Shown here: one piece after another, positions 28,554 to 37,333 of the stretch
How positions within the stretch are numbered: position 1 is the stretch's first letter
Layout of the letters: the number at the start of each line of letters is the position of its first letter
Notes under the pieces: generated by a model
The model's input: only the letters and a program-made list of their open reading frames with translations
Database searches by the model: none
What the model was told of the DNA's origin: nothing
Assembly: GCF_017115105.1 (NCBI RefSeq)
Contig: NZ_JABXKH010000059.1
Span: 41,969 to 105,968 of the forward strand
Length of the DNA stretch: 64,000 nucleotides
Direction of reading: 5' to 3'
DNA from: Nostoc sp. NMS2
GTDB lineage: Bacteria; Cyanobacteriota; Cyanobacteriia; Cyanobacteriales; Nostocaceae
Translations under genes and position numbers: made by a program

Positions 28554-28901
28554 TTACAAAGGTAAGTATTGAACACGATTACTTAATTCTTCAAGATAGG
28601 CAGTTTTAGCAATAATTTCTAAATCACGAACACAATCGCCAACAGTAACTCTGAGTTTATGGGCATAAATAACACCAGCAAAATTTATTTGTTTGTCTTG
28701 ACGATGGTTGGCTTCAGCTAGAAAATCGTCATCTTGGGAAAACAAAACACGCTCAAGTTCTGTTGCACGGTCAAGTATAAGAGGATCAGGAAAGCTAGTC
28801 CGCCCATCTTCTTGTACTGTTAATACATCTACACCCCGAATCCGTAATCCATCTGTAATTCCTCGATGGACATTTTCATCAAGATAAAGAGCAACGCTCA
28901 T
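28554..28901 (-). CDS. DUF5615 PIN-like protein (putative toxin)
   Basis: The 115-aa protein has the PIN-like DUF5615 pattern: LYLDENVHRGITDGLRIRGV, then VLFSQDDDFLAEANHRQ, with acidic residues D8, E9 and D57-D59 in active-site positions. Members pair with DUF433 proteins and are thought to be RNase toxins of type II systems. Its ATG overlaps the stop of the DUF433 gene (ATGA), so translation is coupled. Confidence 0.8.
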   Translation of the reverse strand: MSVALYLDENVHRGITDGLRIRGVDVLTVQEDGRTSFPDPLILDRATELERVLFSQDDDFLAEANHRQDKQINFAGVIYAHKLRVTVGDCVRDLEIIAKTAYLEELSNRVQYLPL

Positions 28902-29218
28902 TTAATTAATCCTTCTGCACGGAGTCTTTTTGCTAATGCAGATTCTCCTGTTTCTAAACGTAATCTTTCTGCATACTCAAAACGTTGCTGCATATCAGTA
29001 TCAATTTCTTCTTTATGTTCCCAATAATAAGCTAAAGCCGAATAAATCTGGCTCATACTCAAATGTGGATATTGAAAATGTAATTCTTCTGGACTCCAAC
29101 CATAAGCATGAATGGAAGTAATTAATTCGACAACTTTCATAGATGTTCCTTTAATGAAAGGAACATTGCTTTCATCAACTAGAATATGTTTGTATTCAGT
29201 AGTTGTTGTTTGAGTCAT
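28898..29218 (-). CDS. DUF433 family protein (putative antitoxin)
   Basis: The 106-aa protein has the DUF433 helix-turn-helix: VPFIKGTSMKVVELITSIHA, YGWSPEELHFQYPHLSMSQI, YSALAYYWEHKEEID. It is the usual partner of DUF5615 and probably its antitoxin and autorepressor. The C-terminal tail ERLRLETGESALAKRL is charged and may wrap the toxin. Confidence 0.8.
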   Translation of the reverse strand: MTQTTTTEYKHILVDESNVPFIKGTSMKVVELITSIHAYGWSPEELHFQYPHLSMSQIYSALAYYWEHKEEIDTDMQQRFEYAERLRLETGESALAKRLRAEGLIK

Positions 29219-29261
29219 AATTATTGTTGATTTATCTAAGTTGCATGATTTATATAAAATT

Positions 29262-29462
29262 ATATCAATTTAGAATGATTCTGCTTGATCTGCACTTTCA
29301 GTTTTCATCCCATATTCTCCAAAGCTACTTTTTAAATCTACATCAAAACCCACGATAAGAGAATGCGTAAATCCTAAAGTTGCTCCTTAGACAATAATGG
29401 CTCGAATGACTGATAAGCGTCATAATTCCGAAAATGTCTAGTAGATAAATCAACAATATCTT
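29262..29462 (-). pseudogene. Decayed fragments of a second DUF4288 gene
   Basis: Two stretches match the DUF4288 gene nearby. 29355-29462 closely repeats 28152-28261 (the gene's 3' end: GACAATAATGGCTCGAATGA and AAGCGTCATAATTCCGAAAA). 29262-29320 repeats its 5' end with ribosome site and start, but the frame reads MKTESADQAESF then stop. The 3' piece lies upstream of the 5' piece, so the copies were rearranged, not simply deleted. Confidence 0.7.
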
Positions 29463-29468
29463 CCAAAC

Positions 29469-29840
29469 CTACAGTTTGGCTTCATCAAATATAATGCTAC
29501 GACGGGCAAAATATTTATGAATATTAATATGCACAAATAAATCTTTGAGTTCTTCGGCGATCTCTTGGGGTGGATTTCCTGATAAAGCTATGCTGATTAA
29601 ACGTTCTGCTGTGGGAATTTCTCCACAGTCAATTCCAAGAGTTGCAGCACTACGATGTAACACTGAACGTGTGGGTTCTGCTTCAAGATTACTTACTATT
29701 AATTCTGCTGCTAATCGTTCTTTTTCAAATGCTTGTCTGGATAATTGTAAGGCTAAAGCAGAGTCACCTCTGAGTTTAGCAATCTGTGCCATTTCCGCAA
29801 AATCCATTGCTTGTTTATGTAAGTCTTGAATATCGTTCAT
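29469..29840 (-). CDS. Conserved cyanobacterial helical protein, 123 aa
   Basis: An all-helical protein with MNDIQDLHKQAMDFAEMAQI, ALQLSRQAFEKERLAAELIV, EPTRSVLHRSAATLGIDCGE, and AERLISIALSGNPPQEIAEE. It looks like a short TPR-type repeat protein and I have seen close relatives in many cyanobacteria, without known function. The start ATG is 3 bases after the stop of an upstream fragment frame (29844-29982, RRGFIEVKNKKIKARAKQK), which may be the remains of its usual partner gene. Confidence 0.7.
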   Translation of the reverse strand: MNDIQDLHKQAMDFAEMAQIAKLRGDSALALQLSRQAFEKERLAAELIVSNLEAEPTRSVLHRSAATLGIDCGEIPTAERLISIALSGNPPQEIAEELKDLFVHINIHKYFARRSIIFDEAKL

Positions 29841-29995
29841 TTTTTAATGACAAAACTCAACAACCACAATATATGCTGGTAGATTTCCCTCAACAGAAAT
29901 TACTTGCTCAAGTTTTTGTTTAGCTCTAGCTTTTATTTTTTTATTTTTTACCTCTATAAAGCCTCTTCTCTGCACCTCTGGGTGAGACAAAAAAA

Positions 29996-32870
29996 TTACC
30001 GCCGAAACCAACTGTGTACCCAACGCCACAACCGACGCAACCAACCCCAAAACCCACGACGGGAGGCTACAGGCGTTTTTGGTTGAGAAAAACGCTCAAT
30101 TGCATTGTTGCAAAGTTGCACGTTATCATCAAGTCCCATCGCCTGAAATAGTTCACGGGCATTGCGATAAGCACCCAGCGCGTCTGATTCTCGATTGACG
30201 TTTCCTAATGACAGACCTAAATTAAACCATGCGCTCGCTTCAGAATTGCGATCGCCTATTTCCCTAGCTATCTCCAAAGACTGCTGGCAAAATTCAATTG
30301 CCCGTTGGTACTCTCCCAGAAAGTTGTAAGCAGCACCCAAATTACCTAAGGATTTGCCTTCAGAATTGCGATCGCCTATTTCCCTAGCTATTTCCAAAGA
30401 CTGCTGGTGGAAATCAATCGCTCCTTGGTACTGTCCCTGAGAGAAGTAAGCAGCACCCAAATTAGCTAAGGATTTGCCTTCTGTATTGCGATCGCCTATC
30501 TCCCTAGCTATCTCTAAAGACTGCTGGTAGAACTCAATCGCTCCTTGGTACTGTTCCAGGGAGAAGTAAGCAGCACCTAAATTAGCTAAGGATTTGCCTT
30601 CTGTATTGCGATCGCCTATCTCCCTAGCTATCTCTAAAGACTGCTGGTAAAATTCAATCGCCTGTTGGTACTGCCCCAAGTCTAAGTAAACATTACCCAA
30701 ATTAGCTAAAGATAAGCCTTCAGTATTGTGATCGCCGATTTCCGTAGCTATATCCAAAGACTGCTGGTGGAAATCTATCGCTTGTTGGTAATGCCCCAGA
30801 GATAAGTAAGCAACACCCAAATTCATTAAGGATAAGCTTTCAGAATTGCGATCGCCGATTTCCGTAGCTATATCCAAAGACTGCTGGTAGAAATCTATCG
30901 CCTGTTGGTACTGCCCCAGAGATAAGTAAGCATTACCCAAGTTCATTAAGGATAAGCCTTCTGTTTTGTGATCGCCTATTTCCCTGGCAATGTCCAAAGA
31001 CTGCTGGAAGAAATCTATCGCCTGTTGGTACTGCCCCTGATAATTGTAAGCATTACCCAAGTTCATTAAGGATAAGCCTTCAGTATTGCGATCGCCTATC
31101 TCTCTAGCTATATCCAAAGACTGCTCTAAGAACTCTATCGCCTGTTGGTACTGCCCCAGGTAGTTGTAAGTATTACCCAAATTCATTAAGGATAAACCTT
31201 CAGTATTGCGATCGCCAATTTCCCTAGCTATTTCCAAAGACTGCTGGTAAAACTTAATCGCTTGTTGGTATTGCCCCTGATATAAATAAGCAAGACCCAA
31301 ATTCATTAAGGATAAACCTTCAGTATTGCGATCGCTTATTTCCCTAGCTATATCCAAAGACTGCTGCAAGAACTCTATCGCCTGTTGGTACTGCCCCAGA
31401 GATAAATAAGCAAGACCCAAGTTATTGAGAGCAGCCCGATAATTCCAGTTTTCTCTCTCGTCAGTTTTTTGCCAAGCTTTTATCAACTGCCCGTATAAGT
31501 CAACTAGATCGGTGTAATAGCCCCGTAAGGTCAAAAAATTATTGCAGAACAGAATGCTATCAAATGCCGAATTATACTTTTCTAGCTGATACCAGTGATA
31601 GAAAATTTCTAGATATTCTTTGATATCTTCTTTAGTTTGCCAATGTTCTTGTTTAAGATTTAAACCGTAGTAATCAATAGCTCGTTGATGCGCCTCGGTC
31701 TGATCGCCAGCCTTATACCGCACATATTCCAACACCACTGGCTGAAACTCAAACCGCCGCTTACCATTAAGTTTTTCCGACAACAGAGAACGCTTAACAA
31801 GATTCCTCAGTTCTCCCTCAATCTCTGTTTCTGAACTTCCAGGCAAAACTGCCACTGCTGCTGTACTTTCAACAGCACCACGATAAACACTGATATTGAG
31901 GAATAAAGCCTTTTGCAATTGATTCAACCGTTCAAAACTGGCATCCAACACCAACACCATCCCTACATTTTCCCGGCGATGCACACCTACCACTTGGGGA
32001 TCTGTCAACAACTGCCGCAAATTCCCTAAGCCTAAATCTGTTAATCGTCTTAAATCCGGGTCTTGGGGGTATTCTTCTTTTAATAAATCTGCTACCAATT
32101 TCAACAGCAAAGGATGCCCATCTACCAATTCGACAAAATCCCCTAAATACCCGCGAATGCCTAATGCAGTTAACAGTGCTACCCCTTCTGCGACTTGCAA
32201 ACCTTTCAGGGGTAGCCACTCAAAGCCTTTTAATTCTGGTCTTTCCCTAGTGGTTACTATTACCGCCATATTCCACCCAAGCATTGAAAAAGTCGCCGTA
32301 GAATTGACTTCCCCACTGTCTATCTGGCTGTAATAAACTCTCCAGGTTGTCAATGATGAGTAAATATTGCCCAGATTGTAGACACTTAACTAGCGCCTGT
32401 ATTAACTGCGCTTCTTCTTCTGGAACCCGAAAGCCAAATTCACTGAGGACTTGGCGGGCTAAATCGCTAAAACCTGCCCCATAACTAACATCTGCCCAAA
32501 ATCTCTTAGGGAAACCCTCAATTTCGTTGTAAATTTTAGCTGCCAGCATCGATTTACCTGTGCCACCGATGCCTTCTATGCCAATTAGGAATGTATTTTT
32601 ATCAGTTAACCATTGCTGTATTTGGGCAATTTCTGTTTTCCGTCCCTGCCAGTAAGCCAAACTTTTCTGGGGGTTGCCTGCTTTGAGAACCCCTGGCGAT
32701 TCTGGTTTGGAGATTTGTTGCGATCGCTCTAGGAATGGTCTTATATCAGCAACAATAATCTGAACCTGCTCTGTATTTAACTGCCCTACTTGAGTTACTT
32801 TACTGTCACCATAGGCAGTGAGATTCATTTCAATGTTGTTCGAGTTCCTGGGGCTGGGTTCCTCTGCCAT
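29996..32870 (-). pseudogene. NLR-type STAND ATPase with TPR repeats, frameshifted (NLR locus 1)
   Basis: Two frames join to one protein of about 958 aa. Residues 12-38 carry a RHIM-like motif (VTQVGQLNTEQV). The NB-ARC-like domain has Walker A GIEGIGGTGKS, Walker B YLLIIDNLESLL, then in the second frame VIVTTRERP (sensor 1) and GHPLLLKL. Ten near-identical 40-aa TPRs follow (NLGNAYLSLGQYQQAIDFYQ, QSLDIAREIGDRN) plus one degenerate repeat, and a Trp/Arg-rich tail GFWGWLRRLWRWVHSWFRR. The shift is at about 32255-32270 (GGAATATGGCGGTAATAGTA), where one base is extra and no homopolymer is present. NLRs of this kind sense invaders through the repeats and trigger an effector; the likely effector is the gene at 33330. 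Confidence 0.8.
30220..31440. repeat. Ten 120-bp tandem repeats (TPR array)
   Basis: The TPR units repeat every 120 bp with little divergence. In eight of ten units the codons for Gly-Asp-Arg contain the HIP1 octamer GCGATCGC; the other two have GTGATCGC and encode Asp-His. The homogeneity suggests recent expansion or gene conversion. Confidence 0.9.
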
Positions 32871-32911
32871 TGCTCACAGTAGGTAAAATTTTTGCTTGAT
32901 ATTGCGGCTGT

Positions 32912-33149
32912 GAACTCGGCCGTTCATGTTTGGAACTCGGCCGTTCGTGTTCGGAACTCGGCCGTTCGTGTTCGGAACTCGGCCGTTCGTGTTCGGAACT
33001 CGGAAGTTCATGTTCGGAACTCGGCCGTTCATGTTCAGAACTCGGCCGTTCGTGTTCGGAACTCGGCCGTTCGTGTTCGGAACTCGGCCGTTCGTGTTCG
33101 GAACTCGGAAGTTCGTGTTCAGAACTCGGCCGTTCATGTTCAGAACTCG
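32912..33149. repeat. 21-bp minisatellite, eleven units
   Basis: Eleven tandem copies of GAACTCGGCCGTTCGTGTTCG (variants GGAAGTTCATG) run from 32912 to 33142, with a partial twelfth. It separates the effector-like gene (33330) from the NLR start (32870). The period of seven codons keeps several frames open on both strands, so those frames are not evidence of coding. Confidence 0.92.
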
Positions 33150-33203
33150 AAACATCAAAATTTGTAGGGTAGACAGTATTCTGCATTGGTGTCAACTTAA
33201 TGT

Positions 33204-33326
33204 GAAATCGGCGGTTATAAACCGCGTCTACACAGGCAAAACCCACCTTCGTGGGTTAAAAAACCTTAATTTTCTCTTAGCCCACGGAGGTGGGCTTTGT
33301 TTGTGTAGCCGCGAATTCTATTCGCT
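33204..33326. repeat. Palindromic intergenic repeat, copy 3
   Basis: GCGGTTATAAACCGCGTCTA at one end and TTGTGTAGCCGCGAATTC at the other, with internal AACCCACC.../...GGTGGGCTT arms. Same family as 10339-10434 and 12065-12231. Confidence 0.7.
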
Positions 33327-33329
33327 CAA

Positions 33330-33737
33330 TTAAAAAGTCACTTGGTTTGCGTCAATCTTCCCGACTTGCTTAACCGTACTTTGGTCGTAAGCATTAGCAC
33401 TCACTTGAATATTGTCTCCGGGTTTGTCAGTCGATGCTTGCAAAATCTTAGCTATTTCCTCTGCAAGTGCTGTATCTGCTTCTAAAATCTTCTTGAGTTG
33501 TACTCGCAAACTTGCTTGCAAATCTTCATCCTCTGGCTTTTGCGCCACATCCGTTGCTGCTTCGTTCGCTGCTTCCTTAGCCTCTACTTTGGGATGTAAC
33601 TTAGCCCAAATAGCTTTGGCTTTATTCCAAACATCCTCACCTACTTTTTGAGATGCCCCTTCTACGGCTTTATTACCCACATTTAACAGAAATGGCAGAC
33701 AGGGAGCGAGAAATTTAACAAGTAGAGCTATATCCAT
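33330..33737 (-). CDS. Small effector-like protein with C-terminal RHIM-like motif (NLR locus 1)
   Basis: The 135-aa protein has a hydrophobic N-terminus (MDIALLVKFLAPCLPFLLNV), a charged helical body (VEGASQKVGEDVWNKAKAIW, LRVQLKKILEADTALAEEIA) and a final 27 residues that align without gaps with residues 12-38 of the NLR downstream: 11 of 27 identical, core TVKQVGKIDANQV against KVTQVGQLNTEQV. A hydrophobic helical domain plus C-terminal amyloid motif is the layout of Bell/HeLo-like membrane-killing effectors used in bacterial amyloid signalling. The role as NLR-triggered effector is inferred from this match and gene order. Confidence 0.7.
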   Translation of the reverse strand: MDIALLVKFLAPCLPFLLNVGNKAVEGASQKVGEDVWNKAKAIWAKLHPKVEAKEAANEAATDVAQKPEDEDLQASLRVQLKKILEADTALAEEIAKILQASTDKPGDNIQVSANAYDQSTVKQVGKIDANQVTF

Positions 33738-34083
33738 TGGTTTATGATGTCCATCTCAGGCATCTACCTTTTTACTGAGTATATTAACGCTTTTTCCCCT
33801 ATCACCTTGATTCTTTTTCTTTGACGCGAAATTTAGCCCATCTTCTATGAATGTTTTATCTCAGACGATAGGGAGAAATAACGATAAGCTTCTACGGAAG
33901 TTTCATTTTTCTCTAAAGACAGCAAAACTTTTTTATGCAACAAGAAAATTTTACTCATCCTATTGTTAATTTTTGTAAATTTGAAGTCTTCAAGACTAGA
34001 AACCTGATATCTAGATAGCTAAACTAACAAACAGTGCATCTGTACTGTTAATTATTAAAAGTAGATGTGGCGCTATAGCCTGA
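33738..34083. other. Divergent spacer, 346 bp
   Basis: AT-rich region between the locus 1 effector gene and sbcC. It must hold both promoters, but I see no clear -10/-35 pair or repeat to mark. Confidence 0.4.
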
Positions 34084-37000
34084 ATGATCCCAGTACAACT
34101 TATCCTCAAAAACTTTCTTAGTTACCGTGATGCAACTTTAGATTTTCGTGGTTTGCATACGGCTTGTATTTCGGGTTCCAATGGTGCGGGTAAATCTTCG
34201 CTTCTGGAAGCAATCACTTGGGCAATTTGGGGTGAAAGCCGTGCCACTGCTGAAGATGATGTCATCTATTCTGGCGCGAAAGAAGTTCGGGTTGATTTTA
34301 CTTTCCAAAGTAACCAGCAAAAATATCGGGTGATTCGTACCCGAATTCGGGGAGGTACTAGCGTTTTGGAATTTCAAATAGAAATCCCATCTGGGTTTCG
34401 CTCACTTACTGGCAAAGGGGTAAGAGCAACCCAAGATTTGATTTTAGAACACATTAAGCTCGATTACGATACTTTTATTAACTCTGCCTACTTACGTCAA
34501 GGTCGTGCAGATGAATTCATGCTCAAGCGCCCGACGGAACGCAAAGAAATTTTAGCGGAGTTGTTGAAACTCAATCAGTACGATGATTTGGAAGAACGGG
34601 CAAAGGAATCTTCTCGGCAGTTCAAAGCACGGGCAGTAGAGTTAGAGCGTTCTTTAGAGTCGATTAAAATTCAGCTGCAACAACGTGAGACAACCGAAGC
34701 GCAAAGAGTGGAGTTAGAAGCCGAACTCAATCAACTGCAACAGGTGCAAGCTTTTGATAATATTCAATTACAAAGTTTGCAAGTTATCCAGCACCAGCGC
34801 CAAAACTGGGAACAACAACTCAGCTTTGTAAAGCAGCAATACCAAAATCTTACCCAAGATTGCGATCGCCTCCAACAAGAACAATCGGCTATTGGCTCTC
34901 AGTTATCAGATTTAGAAAAAATATTACACCAAGAAGCTGAAATTAAAGCTGGATACGCCCAATATCAAAGTCTCCAATCTCAAGAAGAAGCCTTTGCTGC
35001 CAAATTTGAAGAATACACCCGCGCTGGGCAAACTCGCCAACAAAAGCAACAACAGCTTACCAAACAAATTCACGAAATCGAACGGCAACTGCAACAAGCC
35101 CAAGCGCAGTTAGAAGCTTTGCAGCAACAAGAACGAGATATTCAACAAACTCTAACTAAATCAGGTGAAGTCGAAGCTGCTTTGGCACAACTAACCGCAG
35201 CCCGCCACCATGTTATTCGCTTAGATGAACTGCAAATGCAAGTGACTCCGTTGTTGCAACAACGAGCAATTTTACAAAGCCAACTCGATCGCACTCATGC
35301 TGGTTTAGTAGCGCGACTCGAACAACTCCAAAGTACTGAGAACCAATTGCAACGCCAGCAGCGCCGCCAACCGCAACTGCAACAAGCGGTGATGGATGTG
35401 GCAATCCAGATTGAGGAACTGGAGAAAAAGCGGGTTTATCTGCAACGAGTCCAGGAAAAAGGGCATGAAAGGCGACACTTTATCGAACGTCTGCAAGCTC
35501 ATCAACGGGATTATGAAAAGCTAGTGGGGGAATTAGAGCAGAAATTACAAATGCTCCAAAATCCTGAAGCACTTTGTCCATTGTGCGAACGCCCTTTAGA
35601 TGAACATCATTGGAGTCGGGTGGTGGAAAAAACCCAGGCTGAGTTAGAGGATACTCAAGGGCAGTTTTGGGTAGTCCGGGAACAAATGGCTGTGTCTGAC
35701 AGAGAAATTCAGGTACTTAGGCAGGAATATCGCGAAATTTCTCAACAATTAGCGAGTTACGATGGTTTACACGAACAGCGAGGACAGTTGGCGGCACAGT
35801 TAGAAGCTACAACTGATGTCCAACAACAGTTACAACAAATTGCTGCTGAAAAACAACATTTGGAGCGATCGCTCCAAGCTGGTGATTACGCTCCCGATAA
35901 ACAAGCCGAACTCCGGCAGCTAGACCAATATCTGCAACAAGCTAATTATAATGAACAAGATCACGCCCTCGCCCGCAGCGAAGTTGAGCGGTGGCGATGG
36001 GCAGAAATTAAACTCCAGCAGATTAAAGATGCTACTAAGCGACAAGCGCAACTATTAGCCCGAAAACCAGAATTACAATCCCAAATTGCTCAATTACAAG
36101 TCAGAATCCAGCAGGATCAGACTGATTCTGAATGTGCTAAACAGATTGCGGCTCTTGAACGTCACATTACCGAAATTGGCTACAGTTCCGAGCAGCACAA
36201 TAATTTACGTGTGGCTGTTCGCCAAGCTCAATCTTGGCATTTGCGGTATCAACAACTGCTATCTGCCCAGCAGCAGTATCCGCAACTCCAGACGAGATTG
36301 CAAGAGTTAGAGGAATCCAGAAGCGCCAGAGTAACCGAGCGGCAAAAACTCGGCGCACAAATCGAAAGTATAATCCAGCAATTACAAGCAACAGCTAACC
36401 CATCTGCCCAAATTCAAGCTTTAGAACAGCAGTTAGGAATACGCAGACGGCAACTTGATGAGCAAATAGCCAAGTTGGGGCGTTTAGAACAGTTAGCGCA
36501 TCAATTGGAAACGCTGCAAATTCAGTATGAACAACAGCAGCAGCAATTACAATCTTGTAAGCAGGAATACCGTGTTTACCAGGAATTAGCGCAAGCTTTT
36601 GGTAAAAATGGCATCCAAGCACTGATGATTGAAAATGTGTTACCACAACTGGAAGCCGAGACAAATCAACTACTTTCGCGGTTGAGTGGCAATCAGTTTC
36701 ATGTCCAATTTATTACTCAAAAAGCTGGACGCAGTGCTAAATCAACCAAGAAAAATGCCAAGTTGATAGACACCTTAGATATTTTAATCGCCGATTCTAG
36801 AGGAACGCGATCTTATGAAACTTACTCTGGTGGAGAAGCCTTTAGAATTAACTTTGCCATCCGTTTAGCCCTGGCAAAATTATTAGCACAACGGGCGGGA
36901 GCGGCGTTGCAATTGTTGATTGTGGATGAAGGTTTTGGTACACAGGATGCCGAAGGATGCGATCGCTTAATTGCAGCGATTAATGCGATCGCTTCCGATT

Positions 37001-37110
37001 TTGCCTGCATTCTCACTGTTACCCACATGCCCCACCTCAAAGAAGCCTTCCAAGCCCGAATTGAGGTGAATAAAACTCAAGAAGGTTCGCAGTTGAGCTT
37101 GTCAATTTAA
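34084..37110 (+). CDS. sbcC: Exonuclease SbcC (SMC-like ATPase)
   Basis: The 1008-aa protein is the ATPase of the SbcCD nuclease that opens hairpins and trims DNA ends. The N-terminal lobe has Walker A GSNGAGKSSLLEAITWAIWG. Two long coiled coils, very rich in Gln (LQQQ runs), surround a zinc hook CPLCERPL (about residues 499-506). The C-terminal lobe has the signature SYETYSGGEAFRINFAIRLA and Walker B LLIVDEGFGTQD. The nuclease partner sbcD is not next to it here. The last 41 codons and the stop are repeated downstream as a 173-bp tandem duplication. Confidence 0.95.
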   Translation: MIPVQLILKNFLSYRDATLDFRGLHTACISGSNGAGKSSLLEAITWAIWGESRATAEDDVIYSGAKEVRVDFTFQSNQQKYRVIRTRIRGGTSVLEFQIEIPSGFRSLTGKGVRATQDLILEHIKLDYDTFINSAYLRQGRADEFMLKRPTERKEILAELLKLNQYDDLEERAKESSRQFKARAVELERSLESIKIQLQQRETTEAQRVELEAELNQLQQVQAFDNIQLQSLQVIQHQRQNWEQQLSFVKQQYQNLTQDCDRLQQEQSAIGSQLSDLEKILHQEAEIKAGYAQYQSLQSQEEAFAAKFEEYTRAGQTRQQKQQQLTKQIHEIERQLQQAQAQLEALQQQERDIQQTLTKSGEVEAALAQLTAARHHVIRLDELQMQVTPLLQQRAILQSQLDRTHAGLVARLEQLQSTENQLQRQQRRQPQLQQAVMDVAIQIEELEKKRVYLQRVQEKGHERRHFIERLQAHQRDYEKLVGELEQKLQMLQNPEALCPLCERPLDEHHWSRVVEKTQAELEDTQGQFWVVREQMAVSDREIQVLRQEYREISQQLASYDGLHEQRGQLAAQLEATTDVQQQLQQIAAEKQHLERSLQAGDYAPDKQAELRQLDQYLQQANYNEQDHALARSEVERWRWAEIKLQQIKDATKRQAQLLARKPELQSQIAQLQVRIQQDQTDSECAKQIAALERHITEIGYSSEQHNNLRVAVRQAQSWHLRYQQLLSAQQQYPQLQTRLQELEESRSARVTERQKLGAQIESIIQQLQATANPSAQIQALEQQLGIRRRQLDEQIAKLGRLEQLAHQLETLQIQYEQQQQQLQSCKQEYRVYQELAQAFGKNGIQALMIENVLPQLEAETNQLLSRLSGNQFHVQFITQKAGRSAKSTKKNAKLIDTLDILIADSRGTRSYETYSGGEAFRINFAIRLALAKLLAQRAGAALQLLIVDEGFGTQDAEGCDRLIAAINAIASDFACILTVTHMPHLKEAFQARIEVNKTQEGSQLSLSI

Positions 37111-37333
37111 TTACGAATTACGAATTACGAATTACGAATTAATTAAATTTTACCCGTGCAATCGCTTCCGATTTTGCCTGCATTCTCACTGTTACCCACA
37201 TGCCCCACCTCAAAGAAGCCTTCCAAGCCCGAATTGAGGTGAATAAAACTCAAGAAGGTTCGCAGTTGAGCTTGTCAATTTAATTACGAATTACGAATTA
37301 CGAATTACGAATTAATTAAATTTTACCCTTGCA
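36988..37333. repeat. 173-bp tandem duplication across the sbcC 3' end
   Basis: Unit 1 starts at 36988 (ATCGCTTCCGATTTTGCCTG) and unit 2 at 37161, with essentially identical sequence for about 166 bp, including the sbcC stop, four AATTACG heptamers and AATTAAATTTTACCC. The second unit ends in the 3' end of the convergent peptidoglycan-binding gene. Confidence 0.92.

Noticed and set aside
29844..30050. 68-codon frame overlapping the end of the NLR gene
   Set aside because: The part after 29982 (RRGFIEVKNKKIKARAKQ) may be a gene fragment, but the first part is a shadow of the NLR tail and no start is supported; mentioned only as context for the 123-aa gene.
32830..33246. Long open frames with SSEHERP-type repeats on both strands
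   Set aside because: They are produced by the 21-bp minisatellite, whose period is a multiple of three; no ribosome site or family match.
34138..37040. Several minus-strand frames over sbcC
   Set aside because: Shadows of the Gln-rich coiled-coil coding sequence.
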